From: Pelorhabdus rhamnosifermentans
GTDB taxonomy: Bacteria > Bacillota > Negativicutes > UMGS1260
Reading direction: 5' to 3'
Assembly (NCBI RefSeq): GCF_018835585.1
Contig: NZ_JAHGVE010000011.1
Coordinates: forward strand, 1-64,000
Length of the DNA: 64,000 bases
Shown: piece after piece, positions 35,900 through 45,702 of the stretch
Layout: every line of letters begins with the position of its first letter
Position numbering within the stretch: the first letter of the stretch is position 1
The notes under the pieces: model-generated
Told to the model about the DNA's origin: nothing
The model's input: the letters and a program-made list of their open reading frames with translations, nothing else
The model's database searches: none
Program-made: the position numbers and the translations under genes

Positions 35900-36889
35900 A
35901 TGTCAATCATTGTGAGTGTAGTGCCTAAATGGCGATTTGATGCTTCTCATGTTGAGATACCGGCAAAATGGAATGTCCGTTTTGTCACACCTGCTACGGA
36001 GGATGAATTAGTTGCTGCTTGTGAAGGTGCCGATTGTCTGTTTGTGCCAGCGACTTTTCCAGAGATTAATGCTTCTATACTGAAACGAATCCGTCATATC
36101 AAATTGATTCAATCTGTTGGGGCAGGCTTTGATTTGATTGATGTTGAAGCTGCCGCAAATGAGGGGATTCCTGTAGCGAATGCTCCGGGTGCCAATGCCA
36201 ATGCTGTTGCCGAATATACCATTGGGCTCATAATTGCCCTGCAACGCCAAGTGATTGTCGCTGATAGCGAAACAAAAGCTGGCAAGTACAGCGAAGTGAG
36301 AAAGAGTTTGTTAGCACATGGATTGAATGATATGGCGGGCAGCGTGATTGGATTGGTTGGGATGGGGGCTATTGGGCGACGGGTTGCACAAATTTTAAAA
36401 ATTTTGGGGGCTTCAGTGCAGTATTATGACTGCTTCGGCTCAGCGGCAAAAATTGAACAAGAGCTAGGCATTCAGTATGCACCATTACGGGAACTATTGA
36501 AAGGTTGTTCGATGCTGAGTCTCCATGTCCCTTTGACGAAGGAAACACAGGGCTTAATTGGGCGAGATGAATTGATGCTTATGCCTAATGGAAGTTTTTT
36601 GGTGAATACAGCCCGGGGGGAAGTGGTTGATCAGGTGGCTTTGGCTGAAATGCTTGAATTAGGCCATATCGGCGGAGCGGCAGTAGATGTTTTATCGCCT
36701 GAGCCGCCACAGTCTGATCATCCTTTATTAAATCTTTCATTCAAGGCACGCCAACGTCTGATTGTAACACCTCATATTGCAGGTGTTACAATAGGATCTT
36801 TTGGAGAGATGCTACGCATGTCACTTGATAACATTGATCGAGTACTTTGTCATAAGAAGCCGCTCTATGTCGTCAATATTAGGGAGTGA
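35900..36889 (+). CDS. D-2-hydroxyacid dehydrogenase (first of two)
   Basis: A 329-residue NAD(P)-dependent dehydrogenase of the D-isomer 2-hydroxyacid family. Nucleotide motif GLVGMGAIGRRVAQIL (~residues 150-165); catalytic triad Arg in NTARGEVVDQ, Glu in LSPEPP, His in VTPHIAG. It follows the aminotransferase by 25 bases with AGAGAAAGAAGG as ribosome site. It could reduce the 2-oxoacid made by the aminotransferase, or oxidise a hydroxyacid; direction and substrate are open. Confidence 0.86.
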   Translation: MSIIVSVVPKWRFDASHVEIPAKWNVRFVTPATEDELVAACEGADCLFVPATFPEINASILKRIRHIKLIQSVGAGFDLIDVEAAANEGIPVANAPGANANAVAEYTIGLIIALQRQVIVADSETKAGKYSEVRKSLLAHGLNDMAGSVIGLVGMGAIGRRVAQILKILGASVQYYDCFGSAAKIEQELGIQYAPLRELLKGCSMLSLHVPLTKETQGLIGRDELMLMPNGSFLVNTARGEVVDQVALAEMLELGHIGGAAVDVLSPEPPQSDHPLLNLSFKARQRLIVTPHIAGVTIGSFGEMLRMSLDNIDRVLCHKKPLYVVNIRE

Positions 36890-36895
36890 GAAAAA

Positions 36896-37852
36896 GTGAA
36901 AAATATATTGATTACATCGAAAAGTTTTGGCAGTCAACTGGACCGCGAGCATAAAGAGCAACTTATTCAATACTTCGAAGAAAATGACTGTCATATTATT
37001 TGGAACTCGACAGATCATGCCATGAGTGCCCAGGATATTATCAATGTAGATGCAGAGCAGTCGCTTGATGCCATTGTTGTTTATTCAAGTTCGGATGAGA
37101 TGAACCATACTGTTTTTGAGTATTGTCGAAATTTAAAAGTCGTTTCCAGGCATGGTGTGGGTATTGAAAATATTGATGCTCTTGCGGCGAAAAGGGCGGG
37201 AGTGCAAATTAAAACAACAACAGCCATGCCCGGCAATGAAACGGTTGCTGATCTAGCATTTGCCCTTTTGTTATCTGTGGCAAGAAAGGTGACTGTTATT
37301 GATGCTCAATTACGTCAGAACCATTGGCATCGTCCTATTAGTCGTGATGTATGGGGAAAAACATTAGGTATTATCGGTTTGGGACGGATTGGAAAAGCCG
37401 TTGTCAAGCGTGCACAAGGTTTTGGTATGAACATTTTAGCTTATACAGGTCATCCCGATAAAAATTATTTGAAAAAGAATGGTATTACCTTATGTACCAA
37501 AGAAGAGCTTATTGCCAAAGCAGACTTTATTACTTTGCATTGTACATTGAATGAAGAGACGCGAGGACTTATCGGGGTGAAGGAATTTTTTTTAATGAAA
37601 CGAACAGCTTATTTAATTAATACTGCCCGATCAGGTCTCGTGGATCAACGTGCTCTGCTTGAGGCTCTTAAGAACGACGAAATTGCGGGTGTGGCTATTG
37701 ATGTTTTCGATATTGAACCTGTTGTGGATGATCCCTTAATCAAGGAAAATTTGGAGAATGTCGTAGCGACAGCCCATGTGGGATCTTATACTTTTGATTC
37801 GATTAAACGAATGGATTTTCTTGTAGCTGAAAATGTTGTTCAAACCATTTAA
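36896..37852 (+). CDS. D-2-hydroxyacid dehydrogenase (second of two)
   Basis: A 318-residue relative of the preceding protein but clearly diverged and nearer to the phosphoglycerate dehydrogenase group. Nucleotide motif GIIGLGRIGKAVVKRA; catalytic Arg in NTARSGLVDQ, Glu in DIEP, His in TAHVGS. GTG start at 36896 behind TAGGGAGTGAG, six bases after the first dehydrogenase. Two such enzymes side by side suggest different substrates or a heteromeric enzyme. Confidence 0.85.
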   Translation: MKNILITSKSFGSQLDREHKEQLIQYFEENDCHIIWNSTDHAMSAQDIINVDAEQSLDAIVVYSSSDEMNHTVFEYCRNLKVVSRHGVGIENIDALAAKRAGVQIKTTTAMPGNETVADLAFALLLSVARKVTVIDAQLRQNHWHRPISRDVWGKTLGIIGLGRIGKAVVKRAQGFGMNILAYTGHPDKNYLKKNGITLCTKEELIAKADFITLHCTLNEETRGLIGVKEFFLMKRTAYLINTARSGLVDQRALLEALKNDEIAGVAIDVFDIEPVVDDPLIKENLENVVATAHVGSYTFDSIKRMDFLVAENVVQTI

Positions 37853-37886
37853 GCCTAATGATATAAAGACATTCTATTTATATAAA

Positions 37887-37940
37887 CATCCTTGTAGAGT
37901 GGACTTTTGGTCTTCTTTATCTTCAGGATGCTTTTTATTT
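37887..37940 (+). terminator. Probable terminator after the dehydrogenases
   Basis: ACATCCTTGTAGAG and CTTCAGGATGC arms enclose an inner loop region and are followed by CTTTTTATTTT. The pairing has mismatches, so confidence is moderate. Confidence 0.55.
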
Positions 37941-37968
37941 TGAACTTTTTTTGTATATGTGTTATTAT
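37940..37968 (+). promoter_or_regulatory. Promoter of the amino acid permease gene
   Basis: TTGAAC (37940-37945), spacer of 17, TATTAT (37963-37968), 83 bases before the permease start codon and directly after the terminator of the dehydrogenase operon. Confidence 0.55.
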
Positions 37969-38050
37969 TACACGGGTAAATGACAGGGTAAAGTTGTTAA
38001 CTAAGATTGTTAAACATACTTAAATTTAATCATTGAAAGAGGTTTATTAC

Positions 38051-39448
38051 ATGAGTTTATTTCGGACAAAAAGCCTTGCGTCTTTTCAGGAAAAACAAAA
38101 TCAACAGAAATTGCAAAAAAATATGGGAGCACTTGATTTAGTTTTGCTTGGCGTCGGGTGTATTATGGGGACAGGCATCTTTGTTTTTACGGGAGTTGTA
38201 GCTGCTACCTATGCCGGACCTGGTATTATCATTTCCTTAGTATTATCAGCGATTGCCTGTATATTTTGTGCTTTATGTTATTCAGAACTGGCAGTTGCTG
38301 TACCGTTTGCTGGCAGTGCCTATACCTATTCCTATACGGCCTTGGGAGAATTTTTTGCCTGGATTGTTGGTTGGAGTTTGGTTCTCGAATATATGATTGC
38401 GGCGAGTCTTGTTGCGGCAGGATGGTCGGCATATGTTATGGGTCTTTTTAAATCAGCAGGCATGGCTGTTCCTAAAGCTTGGACTGCCGTTGCTGCTGAT
38501 GGTGGGATTATTAATTTGCCAGCTATGTTTATATTGCTGTTTCTCAGCATACTTCTATTGCACGGTACCAAAGAGAGTGCTACGCTAAATAAGTTTTTAG
38601 TAGGTGTGAAGTTATTAGCTGTCTTCATCTTTTTATTTTTAGCTGGGCCTAAAGTAAATACAGCCAACTGGTCGCCATTTTTGCCATTTGGATTTTCTGG
38701 CGTTATGACTGGAGCTGCTGCCATGTTTTTAGCCTACATTGGTTTTGATTGTGTGGCAACGGCTGCCGAAGAATGTAAGCATCCCAATCGTGATTTGCCG
38801 ATCGGTATTATTGGATCGTTAATTATCTGTGCCGTCCTTTATATTTCTGTCTCGGCTGTGCTTACTGGAGTTATACCTTATCAAGAGCTTAATAATGCTG
38901 AACCCGTGGCATTCGCCTTGCGGCAAATCGGTTATAATTTAGGTTCGGCTTTGGTGGGCACCGGGGCTATCGCTGGTTTGACAACTGTTTTGATGGCGCT
39001 TTTGTATGGTCAAACGCGGATCTTTTTTGCCATGTCCCGTGATGGATTGATTCCTGCCGCCATTTGCAAGGTCCATCCTAAATATGGAACTCCTCATATT
39101 ATTACTACTATTTCAGGTATTCTTGTTGCTATCATAGCTGGATTTACGCCGGTTCATATTATGGCTGAACTCGTGAATATTGGGACACTTGTTGCTTTTT
39201 TGGCAACTGCTGTGGGTGTACTTGTATTACGTAAGAGGGCACCTGATTTACCGCGTCCCTTTCGTTGTCCTGCTGTTTATTTTATTGCACCGGCAGCCAT
39301 TCTTTCTTGTGTTTATCTTATTTACAGTCTGCCTGTTGAAACGTGGATTCGTTATGCTGTTTGGACGGGTCTGGGGCTTGTCTTTTATTTCGTCTATGGA
39401 TACCGCCATAGTGCTCTAATTCTTGCTGAAAAAATCACTAATCAATAA
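38051..39448 (+). CDS. APC-family amino acid permease
   Basis: A 465-residue transporter of the cationic amino acid/APC class with about 12 membrane segments. The family signature follows a short cytoplasmic N-terminus: GALDLVLLGVGCIMGTGIFV, and IGFDCVATAAEECKHPNRDLP marks the region after segment 6. ATG 38051 fits GAAAGAGG; the upstream TTG at 38033 does not. It has its own promoter and terminator. Close to the aminotransferase and dehydrogenases, it may import the amino acid they degrade. Confidence 0.88.
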   Translation: MSLFRTKSLASFQEKQNQQKLQKNMGALDLVLLGVGCIMGTGIFVFTGVVAATYAGPGIIISLVLSAIACIFCALCYSELAVAVPFAGSAYTYSYTALGEFFAWIVGWSLVLEYMIAASLVAAGWSAYVMGLFKSAGMAVPKAWTAVAADGGIINLPAMFILLFLSILLLHGTKESATLNKFLVGVKLLAVFIFLFLAGPKVNTANWSPFLPFGFSGVMTGAAAMFLAYIGFDCVATAAEECKHPNRDLPIGIIGSLIICAVLYISVSAVLTGVIPYQELNNAEPVAFALRQIGYNLGSALVGTGAIAGLTTVLMALLYGQTRIFFAMSRDGLIPAAICKVHPKYGTPHIITTISGILVAIIAGFTPVHIMAELVNIGTLVAFLATAVGVLVLRKRAPDLPRPFRCPAVYFIAPAAILSCVYLIYSLPVETWIRYAVWTGLGLVFYFVYGYRHSALILAEKITNQ

Positions 39449-39475
39449 GGAAAACAGGATAGCGATAAAATAAGG

Positions 39476-39513
39476 TATTCCGTATCACTTTTATGTGATA
39501 CGGAATATTTTTA
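39476..39513 (+). terminator. Terminator after the amino acid permease
   Basis: TATTCCGTATCAC (39476-39488) and GTGATACGGAATA (39495-39507) form a perfect 13-bp stem with a TTTTAT loop, then TTTTTA. Confidence 0.93.
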
Positions 39514-39540
39514 TAGATAGGTACACTATCATATGATTCA

Positions 39541-39600
39541 TTGTTCAAATTTGGATAAAATATGTTATATTATATATTGTTGGTATTATATATACAACAA
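39541..39600 (+). promoter_or_regulatory. Promoter region of the chemosensory operon
   Basis: Very AT-rich. TTGGAT (39551-39556) with a 16-base spacer to TATATT (39573-39578) is a possible promoter. TTGTTG (39577-39582) and CAACAA (39595-39600) form an interrupted dyad just before the ribosome site. No sigma-28 (flagellar) promoter pattern was seen. Confidence 0.35.
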
Positions 39601-39612
39601 AGGTGAGATAGA

Positions 39613-40599
39613 ATGAAGTTGTTAATTATTGACGACGAACAAAGTATGCGAAAAATATATGCCGCACTTGTAAAAAATTGGGGTTATGAAGTACTGTTTG
39701 CTGCGGATGGTTTGAGTGCATGGAAAATACTTGGGGTTATTGATGAACCTATTATTGTACTACTGGATTGGGTTATTCCAGGAATGGATGGTATTGAACT
39801 TTGTCAGACCATCAAAGGAGGGGAGAAGGCACTTCAGACTTATATTATTATGGTAACAGGCAAAAAGAATGATGCCGATGACGTAGTCAGAGGTTTTGAA
39901 GCAGGAGCAGATGATTTTTTAACGAAGCCTATAGCTGCCGGAGAGCTTAACTGTCGGTTAGCTGTGGGGAGACGTACTTTGACTTATCAATATGAACTGG
40001 AGCAACGAAATCACTCTTTGCATGAGACAACAAAAGTAATGGAAAACGTTATGCGAGAGTTAAGTGCAGCCAATAGCCAGTTAAAAGAGCTTTCAAGGAT
40101 TGATGAAATGACAGGTATTGCTAACCGTCGACGCTTAGAAGAATATTTATCTCAAACCTGGCATTGTGCTTTGCGGAAAGAGGAATTATTAACTTTGGTC
40201 ATGGTTGATGTCGACTTTTTCAAGCTCTATAATGACACATATGGTCATCAAGCTGGAGATGAATGTTTAAAAAAAATCGCTAAGTTATTAGCAGCAGGTA
40301 TTCATCGTCCTAGTGATCTTGTTGCTCGATATGGCGGTGAAGAGTTTGCCATTGTTTTACCTAATACGAATTCTGACGGTGGACAGACAGTCGCAGGAAG
40401 AATTCTAAAAAAAATAGATTCGCTTGCTTTGCCTCATAAGAATTCACCGATTCATTCTTATGTTACGATTAGTTTAGGCATTGCTACGATGATTCCCAAG
40501 CCCCAGTTGTTTTATAAAACACTCGTTGAGCATGCCGATAGTGCTTTGTATCAAGCAAAGCAGGAGGGACGGGCTCAATGGAGTCTCTGTGTAGATTAA
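39613..40599 (+). CDS. Response regulator with GGDEF output (diguanylate cyclase)
   Basis: A 328-residue protein: receiver domain (1-~120) with phosphoacceptor Asp52 in LLDWVIPGMDG and Lys in FLTKP, a coiled linker (~125-165) and a GGDEF domain. The active site reads RYGGEEF, preceded by RPSD exactly five residues earlier, the RxxD inhibitory site for product feedback. It should make c-di-GMP when phosphorylated. As first gene of a che operon it is probably phosphorylated by the downstream CheA, as WspR is by WspE in Pseudomonas; this link is inferred. Confidence 0.92.
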   Translation: MKLLIIDDEQSMRKIYAALVKNWGYEVLFAADGLSAWKILGVIDEPIIVLLDWVIPGMDGIELCQTIKGGEKALQTYIIMVTGKKNDADDVVRGFEAGADDFLTKPIAAGELNCRLAVGRRTLTYQYELEQRNHSLHETTKVMENVMRELSAANSQLKELSRIDEMTGIANRRRLEEYLSQTWHCALRKEELLTLVMVDVDFFKLYNDTYGHQAGDECLKKIAKLLAAGIHRPSDLVARYGGEEFAIVLPNTNSDGGQTVAGRILKKIDSLALPHKNSPIHSYVTISLGIATMIPKPQLFYKTLVEHADSALYQAKQEGRAQWSLCVD

Positions 40600-40614
40600 A
40601 AAGAGGTGCTTAGT

Positions 40615-43188
40615 GTGATCGATGATGAGAACTTGCTGCGAGACTTTGTCATTGACGCGAAGGAACATACTGAAACCATTGAGGTAGGATTGCTTCAATG
40701 GGAGCAGGGTCAATATAATCAAAAACTCATAAATGAAATCTTTCGTGCAGCTCATAGTATTAAAGGAACGGCTGGATTTTTTGAACTGAAAAATATCGTC
40801 GACTTATCGCATGCCATGGAAAGTGTGCTTGGTAAAATAAGAAGTCAAACTGTGATTGTTGGGTTACAGATCACAGATATATTATTGGAAGCAAATGATG
40901 AACTAAAGAACTTATTAGAGCATGTTGCAGATAGTGAAACAGTTGATATTTCTCATTACATAACAAAATTGCGCGCTGTTATTACATTAGATCAAGGGAC
41001 TTCTTTATTATGCGTATCATCCCAAAAGCAAGGTAAAACAGACGATTGGTGCATGAAATATCGTGAGAAATTAAAAAAGATTTGTAAGCATGGTCGAAAA
41101 TTTTATCAATTTATTTCAAAATCTTTTTTGAATAATGGGAATGAAGAAGAATTTTGTGTCAATATGGCGAGCAATATTCAGTCTATTGGTACGTTGCTTA
41201 CTTATTATATACGCGATAATTCAGCGCAGACAAGTACGCTTCCAGTTTCGGGTAAAAAGGTGGTTTTTCTATTTAGTACAGTTTTAGAGCATGAGCTTGT
41301 TGTCATGGCTTTGGGGGCAATCGAAAGTGAAATTGTGCAACTTGATATTCATAGACAAGAAGCAGAAATATTTCAATTGTTAGTAGAAGCGGAGCGAGGG
41401 CCCGATGCTCAAGAAGCGGTTCTTCCAGCATTATCAGTGGAAGAGCCGCAAAGTTTTTTTGAGGATGAAAAAGCTTTTCACTCGAATCATGTTGAAGAAC
41501 GAATTAAAGTTGCTGTGGATGTGTTAAATGAGTTAGTAAATTTGTCTAGTGAAATGATTTTAGCAAGAAATCAGTTAGTACGAACGCTTGCAAACTGCAC
41601 AGAACCGGTACCAGGTATTCGGCCTATTCTACAAAAAATGGATCATACCATTACAGAAATGCAGGAAAAAATTATGCGTACCCGGATGCAACCTGTAGCG
41701 AATTTATTTCATTCTATGCCGCGTTTAGTACGCGAGTTATCAAAAAAATTGAGGAAAAACCTTGATTTGCAAATACAAGGTGAGCATGTTGAATTAGATA
41801 AATCTATTATTGAAGGTCTCGTTGATCCTTTTACGCATTTAGTTCGTAATGCTTTGGATCATGGTATTGAATTACCAGCGGTACGAAAGAAACTAGGCAA
41901 GGATCCAAGGGGAAAGTTAGAAATCAAGGCTTATCATGAAAGTGGCCGTGTTATTATTGATATGAAAGATGATGGGGCAGGGCTTCATTTAGATAAGATT
42001 AAGCAGCAAGCTTTGCGTCAAGAAGTAATTACTGCCGAGCAAGCGGCAAAGATGAGCGAGGTTGAGCTGATTCAACTGATTTTTCTGCCGGGCCTCTCTA
42101 CTGTGAACCAAGTCAATGAGCTTTCCGGACGTGGTGTGGGATTGGATGTTGTCCGATCAAACATTGAGAAATTAGGGGGAACTGTAGAAGTTTATACAGT
42201 AATCAATAAGGGTACTACTTTTCGGTTGATTTTACCCTTGAGTTTGGCAGTGATTCCTTCACTGATTATTACTATTGACGAGCATTCTTTTGCTTTGCCT
42301 CAAGTGAATTTACAAGAAATTGTACGCATGGGTTCTGACTTGACCGCGAGGAAAATCGAATGGGTCCAAGGGTATGAGGTGATTAGAATGTCCGACGGGT
42401 TAGTTCCAATCATTCATCTTACTGATGTTATTGGCGTGCCTCATGCTGAATGTTCTCAGTCTTTGGCTGCCAAGATATTGATTTTAAAAACAGGAACAAA
42501 GAAATTTGGTCTTGTCATTGATTCGATTGATGATTGGGAAGAAATTTTAGTTAAGCCTCTCTCGCGTTATTTAAAGAAACAACAGGCTTATTCTGGCGTG
42601 ACTATCCTAGGGGATGGTAGGATCGCTCTGGTGTTAGATGTCGATGGCATTGCCAAGGCGGCAAGCTTGCTTGTGGTGGAGCAAGCGGTTCGAAAATTTT
42701 CTACTGATGTGTTTATAATGGATCAACAAAATTCGGACGAGCAAGAAGTACTTCTTTTTCAATGTTCTGGTCCGGAAATACTGGCTCTGCCTTTAACGAT
42801 GATTGCACGAGTTGAGAAAGTTCAGGAACAGCAGATTGAAAGAATGGGAAGTAAGGAGTATTATCATGTGAAAGGAAAGATTATACAGCTAATTAGGCCG
42901 GAAGACTATCTCCCTATTACCATGAATTCTGTGTTACAGCAAACAGCTTATCTTGTGATACTGAAAAAATTCAGGCCTGCCGTAGCGTTGGTCGTATCAA
43001 AAATTGTTGATACCGTTCAAGCTTCACTGCAAGTTCTAGAAGGTGGACCTGAAGCGAAAGGGCTATGGGGTTCAGTTCTTTTGCATGATAAAATTGTTTT
43101 GAGTGTTCATGCTGAGGAACTCTTTCACATGGCTTACTGTGAGGCCGAAAAAGGGAGAATTTTGGCACAAGGGGGACAGTCCCTATGA
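40615..43188 (+). CDS. cheA: Chemotaxis histidine kinase CheA with two CheW-like domains
   Basis: An 857-residue CheA. Start chosen at GTG 40615, eight bases after AAAAGAGG. HPt domain with phosphorylated His47 in AAHSIKGTAGF; dimerisation segment around LNELVNLSSEMILARNQL (~305); ATPase with LVRNALDHGIE and DDGAGLH; then a CheW-like domain (~545-690) and a second CheW-like domain (~705-850, with PLTMIARVEKV). The double CheW tail is longer than the standard single regulatory domain and may form extra array contacts. A weakly conserved stretch (~135-285) takes the place of the P2 domain. It overlaps cheW by four bases. Confidence 0.93.
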   Translation: MIDDENLLRDFVIDAKEHTETIEVGLLQWEQGQYNQKLINEIFRAAHSIKGTAGFFELKNIVDLSHAMESVLGKIRSQTVIVGLQITDILLEANDELKNLLEHVADSETVDISHYITKLRAVITLDQGTSLLCVSSQKQGKTDDWCMKYREKLKKICKHGRKFYQFISKSFLNNGNEEEFCVNMASNIQSIGTLLTYYIRDNSAQTSTLPVSGKKVVFLFSTVLEHELVVMALGAIESEIVQLDIHRQEAEIFQLLVEAERGPDAQEAVLPALSVEEPQSFFEDEKAFHSNHVEERIKVAVDVLNELVNLSSEMILARNQLVRTLANCTEPVPGIRPILQKMDHTITEMQEKIMRTRMQPVANLFHSMPRLVRELSKKLRKNLDLQIQGEHVELDKSIIEGLVDPFTHLVRNALDHGIELPAVRKKLGKDPRGKLEIKAYHESGRVIIDMKDDGAGLHLDKIKQQALRQEVITAEQAAKMSEVELIQLIFLPGLSTVNQVNELSGRGVGLDVVRSNIEKLGGTVEVYTVINKGTTFRLILPLSLAVIPSLIITIDEHSFALPQVNLQEIVRMGSDLTARKIEWVQGYEVIRMSDGLVPIIHLTDVIGVPHAECSQSLAAKILILKTGTKKFGLVIDSIDDWEEILVKPLSRYLKKQQAYSGVTILGDGRIALVLDVDGIAKAASLLVVEQAVRKFSTDVFIMDQQNSDEQEVLLFQCSGPEILALPLTMIARVEKVQEQQIERMGSKEYYHVKGKIIQLIRPEDYLPITMNSVLQQTAYLVILKKFRPAVALVVSKIVDTVQASLQVLEGGPEAKGLWGSVLLHDKIVLSVHAEELFHMAYCEAEKGRILAQGGQSL

Positions 43189-43634
43189 CAGGAAAAATCT
43201 TAACATTTCAGCTTGGTGCAAATGTATATGGCATGGATATAGCTTTTGCGAAAGAGATTAATCAGAATGTTTCTTACACGATTGTTCCTGGGGAGTCGGA
43301 TGAGATTGTTGGACTTTTAAATCTAAGGGGAACCGTGATTACTTTATTCAATTTAGCGGCCATACTGCAGTTTCAATCAGCCGAAATGACTAAGCGAAAT
43401 CACTGCATTATTTTAAGAAATTATGCTGATGAGTTCAATCAAGCAGGCTTTTTTATTGACAAACTGGGTGATGTTATGGATATAACATCCAATATGTGTG
43501 AAGAGCCGCCAGCTCAAATGAAAAACGGACAAGACTGTTATATTTCTGAGGTTGTGAGGTGTACGAATCAACTGATACTTGTCCTGGATATTCCTAAAAT
43601 ATTTGGTGCTAAAACAAATTCATTGCCTTGCTGA
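43185..43634 (+). CDS. cheW: CheW adaptor protein
   Basis: A 149-residue CheW that couples receptor and kinase. It reads QLGANVYGMDIAFAKEIN at the start and IVGLLNLRGTVITLFNLAAIL in the middle, the usual CheW core. ATGA overlap with the cheA stop indicates translational coupling. Confidence 0.92.
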   Translation: MTGKILTFQLGANVYGMDIAFAKEINQNVSYTIVPGESDEIVGLLNLRGTVITLFNLAAILQFQSAEMTKRNHCIILRNYADEFNQAGFFIDKLGDVMDITSNMCEEPPAQMKNGQDCYISEVVRCTNQLILVLDIPKIFGAKTNSLPC

Positions 43635-43655
43635 GCCTAGAGAGGGGACTATCTT

Positions 43656-45662
43656 ATGGAAGGGTTTAGAAATTTAGGTATTAAAAAGAAACTAGCGGTT
43701 TGTTTTCTGATTCTCGTTGCTATTTCGTGCTTAATCGGTATGGTAGGAATAATTAATATTCAAAATATTGCTGTCATCGATCATGATTTATATGAAAAAG
43801 ATACGATGCCTATTGCGAGTCTAGGCCAGGCAGCTATTGCCTATCAAAAGATTCTATCTAATACCGGACAAATTATAATGGAACCGGATCAAAGAAAAAA
43901 ACAGCAAGTTGTTAAAAATATATTCACTCTTTCTCAGGTACTGGATCAGAAGATCGCTGATTTTGAAAAAAATCAGCAAGGGGAGGAATCTTATCAGAAA
44001 TTTAGTCAATTAAAAACAATTTATAAGAATTGGCAGTCTACGCAAGGCGAAGTATTAGAATTAGCATTGACTGGCCAAAATCAAGCAGCGGCTATGTTGT
44101 ATAATGACAAAGAAATGCAAGAGGCCAATGAATTGGGGCAAGTATTTGATTCGTTTATTGATCTGCAAGTAACGCAGGCGGGGCAAAGAGCACAAAGCAA
44201 TGGACAAGTTGCTAAAACAGCAACAAAGGAAATGCTGGTTTTACTCGTGATTTGTTGTTTAGCAGCACTCGGGTTAACAGCATGGATTACGCTGCTTATT
44301 ACACGGCCGATTGAACGGTTAAAAGCCTTGATGATACTTGTTGAAAACGGTGATCTTACGGTTCAGGAAAAAGTTGTTACTCATGATGAAATTGGTGGGC
44401 TTATCGTTTCTTTTAATAAGTTTATTGTGATTTTGCGTAAAATGGTGCAGGATATTTCTAATACGACACATGTTTTGAATCAGTCCTCTACCCATATGCT
44501 TCAGGTATCGGAGACAGTCGCATCGAACAGTGAGGAAATGAGCGTTCTTACAAGTGGTTCGAATTCGGCTGTGTCCGTTGTTACAAAACAAACTCAGCAG
44601 GTGGCTGAGGCTGTTGTTGCTACAAATGATCAAATTCATTCTATTTCGGCTGCTACAGAAGAAATATCGGCTACCATTCAGAGCTTAGCTTCAGCTTCGG
44701 AGCAGGCTTCAGTTAATTTGATACAAGTGACGAAGCTTGTAGAAAAAATGTCCACAGGAATTAATGTTGTAGCTGGTTCATCAAAAGAGGTTTCGGGCTC
44801 TGTAGCGCATGTTGTTACGGCGGTAAAAGAAATTAATCTTTCTTTGAATGAAGTAAGCAAAAATTGTGAAGAATCCATTATTGTATCGAAAGAGGCGGAA
44901 CATCAGGCTAAGGAGACAACGTTTATTATTAATAGGCTGAGTGAATTATCTAAAAATATTGGCAAGATTGTTAATTTAATTGATGATATTGCGGATCAAA
45001 CGAATATGTTGGCCTTAAATGCCGCTATTGAAGCTGCTGGAGCAGGAGAGGCGGGGCGGGGTTTTGCTGTTGTAGCCAATGAAGTTAAAGAATTGGCCAA
45101 GCAGACATCTGGGGCAACAGATGAAATTGCTAGTCAGATTGAAACGATGCAAGCGGAAATGGCTGATGCTGTGAGGGCTGTCAGTGGAATTACACAAGTC
45201 ATTAGTAATGTCAGTGGTAATAGTAAAAATATTGCTGCTGCTGTAACGGAACAGTCTGCTGTTATTGGGAATATTTCAGCTGCTATTGTGAAGGCTGCTG
45301 GACAGGTGAATTTAATATCAGATGAAATGAATAATATTGCTGAAAGATCATCTCATATTGCGCATGGTGCTCTTGAAAGCACCCAAGGTGTTAAGGATAC
45401 AGCTCATTCTGTCAGTGATTTATCTATGGCTGTCAGTCAACTTGCCAGGAGTACAGAAATGGCTTCGGTCCGTGTGAACGAAATGGCTGAAACAGCTCAG
45501 GTTTTTGCTACGAATACAAAAGAAATTTCTCGCAGTATCAGTGAGATGGATAAAGCTTCGAACGATACCGCTGCAAAAGGGGCGGAAACACGTAAGGCGG
45601 CCGATGGACTTGTGGCTATTTCGACAGATTTAGCGCAATTAACGAAACGGTTTAAAATATGA
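43656..45662 (+). CDS. Methyl-accepting chemotaxis protein
   Basis: A 668-residue transmembrane receptor: N-terminal membrane segment (~13-35), a four-helix-bundle type sensor region (~36-188), second membrane segment (~190-212), HAMP (~212-265) and a long cytoplasmic signalling coiled coil. The hairpin tip reads [19 protein letters not shown] then [16 protein letters not shown] (~450-480); Gly replaces the common Arg in EAARAGE. No C-terminal NWETF-like CheR tether is present. The ligand is unknown. It is the only receptor in the operon and probably the dedicated input to this CheA. Confidence 0.92.
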   Translation: MEGFRNLGIKKKLAVCFLILVAISCLIGMVGIINIQNIAVIDHDLYEKDTMPIASLGQAAIAYQKILSNTGQIIMEPDQRKKQQVVKNIFTLSQVLDQKIADFEKNQQGEESYQKFSQLKTIYKNWQSTQGEVLELALTGQNQAAAMLYNDKEMQEANELGQVFDSFIDLQVTQAGQRAQSNGQVAKTATKEMLVLLVICCLAALGLTAWITLLITRPIERLKALMILVENGDLTVQEKVVTHDEIGGLIVSFNKFIVILRKMVQDISNTTHVLNQSSTHMLQVSETVASNSEEMSVLTSGSNSAVSVVTKQTQQVAEAVVATNDQIHSISAATEEISATIQSLASASEQASVNLIQVTKLVEKMSTGINVVAGSSKEVSGSVAHVVTAVKEINLSLNEVSKNCEESIIVSKEAEHQAKETTFIINRLSELSKNIGKIVNLIDDIADQTNMLALNAAIEAAGAGEAGRGFAVVANEVKELAKQTSGATDEIASQIETMQAEMADAVRAVSGITQVISNVSGNSKNIAAAVTEQSAVIGNISAAIVKAAGQVNLISDEMNNIAERSSHIAHGALESTQGVKDTAHSVSDLSMAVSQLARSTEMASVRVNEMAETAQVFATNTKEISRSISEMDKASNDTAAKGAETRKAADGLVAISTDLAQLTKRFKI

Positions 45663-45702
45663 TGTTTTGATTTGTTAGGGATAGAATTGGTGGGGGTATC
45701 AA

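Noticed and set aside
39541-39600. Sigma-28 flagellar promoter for the chemosensory operon
   Set aside because: No TAAA and GCCGATAT-type elements were found; the region is simply AT-rich.
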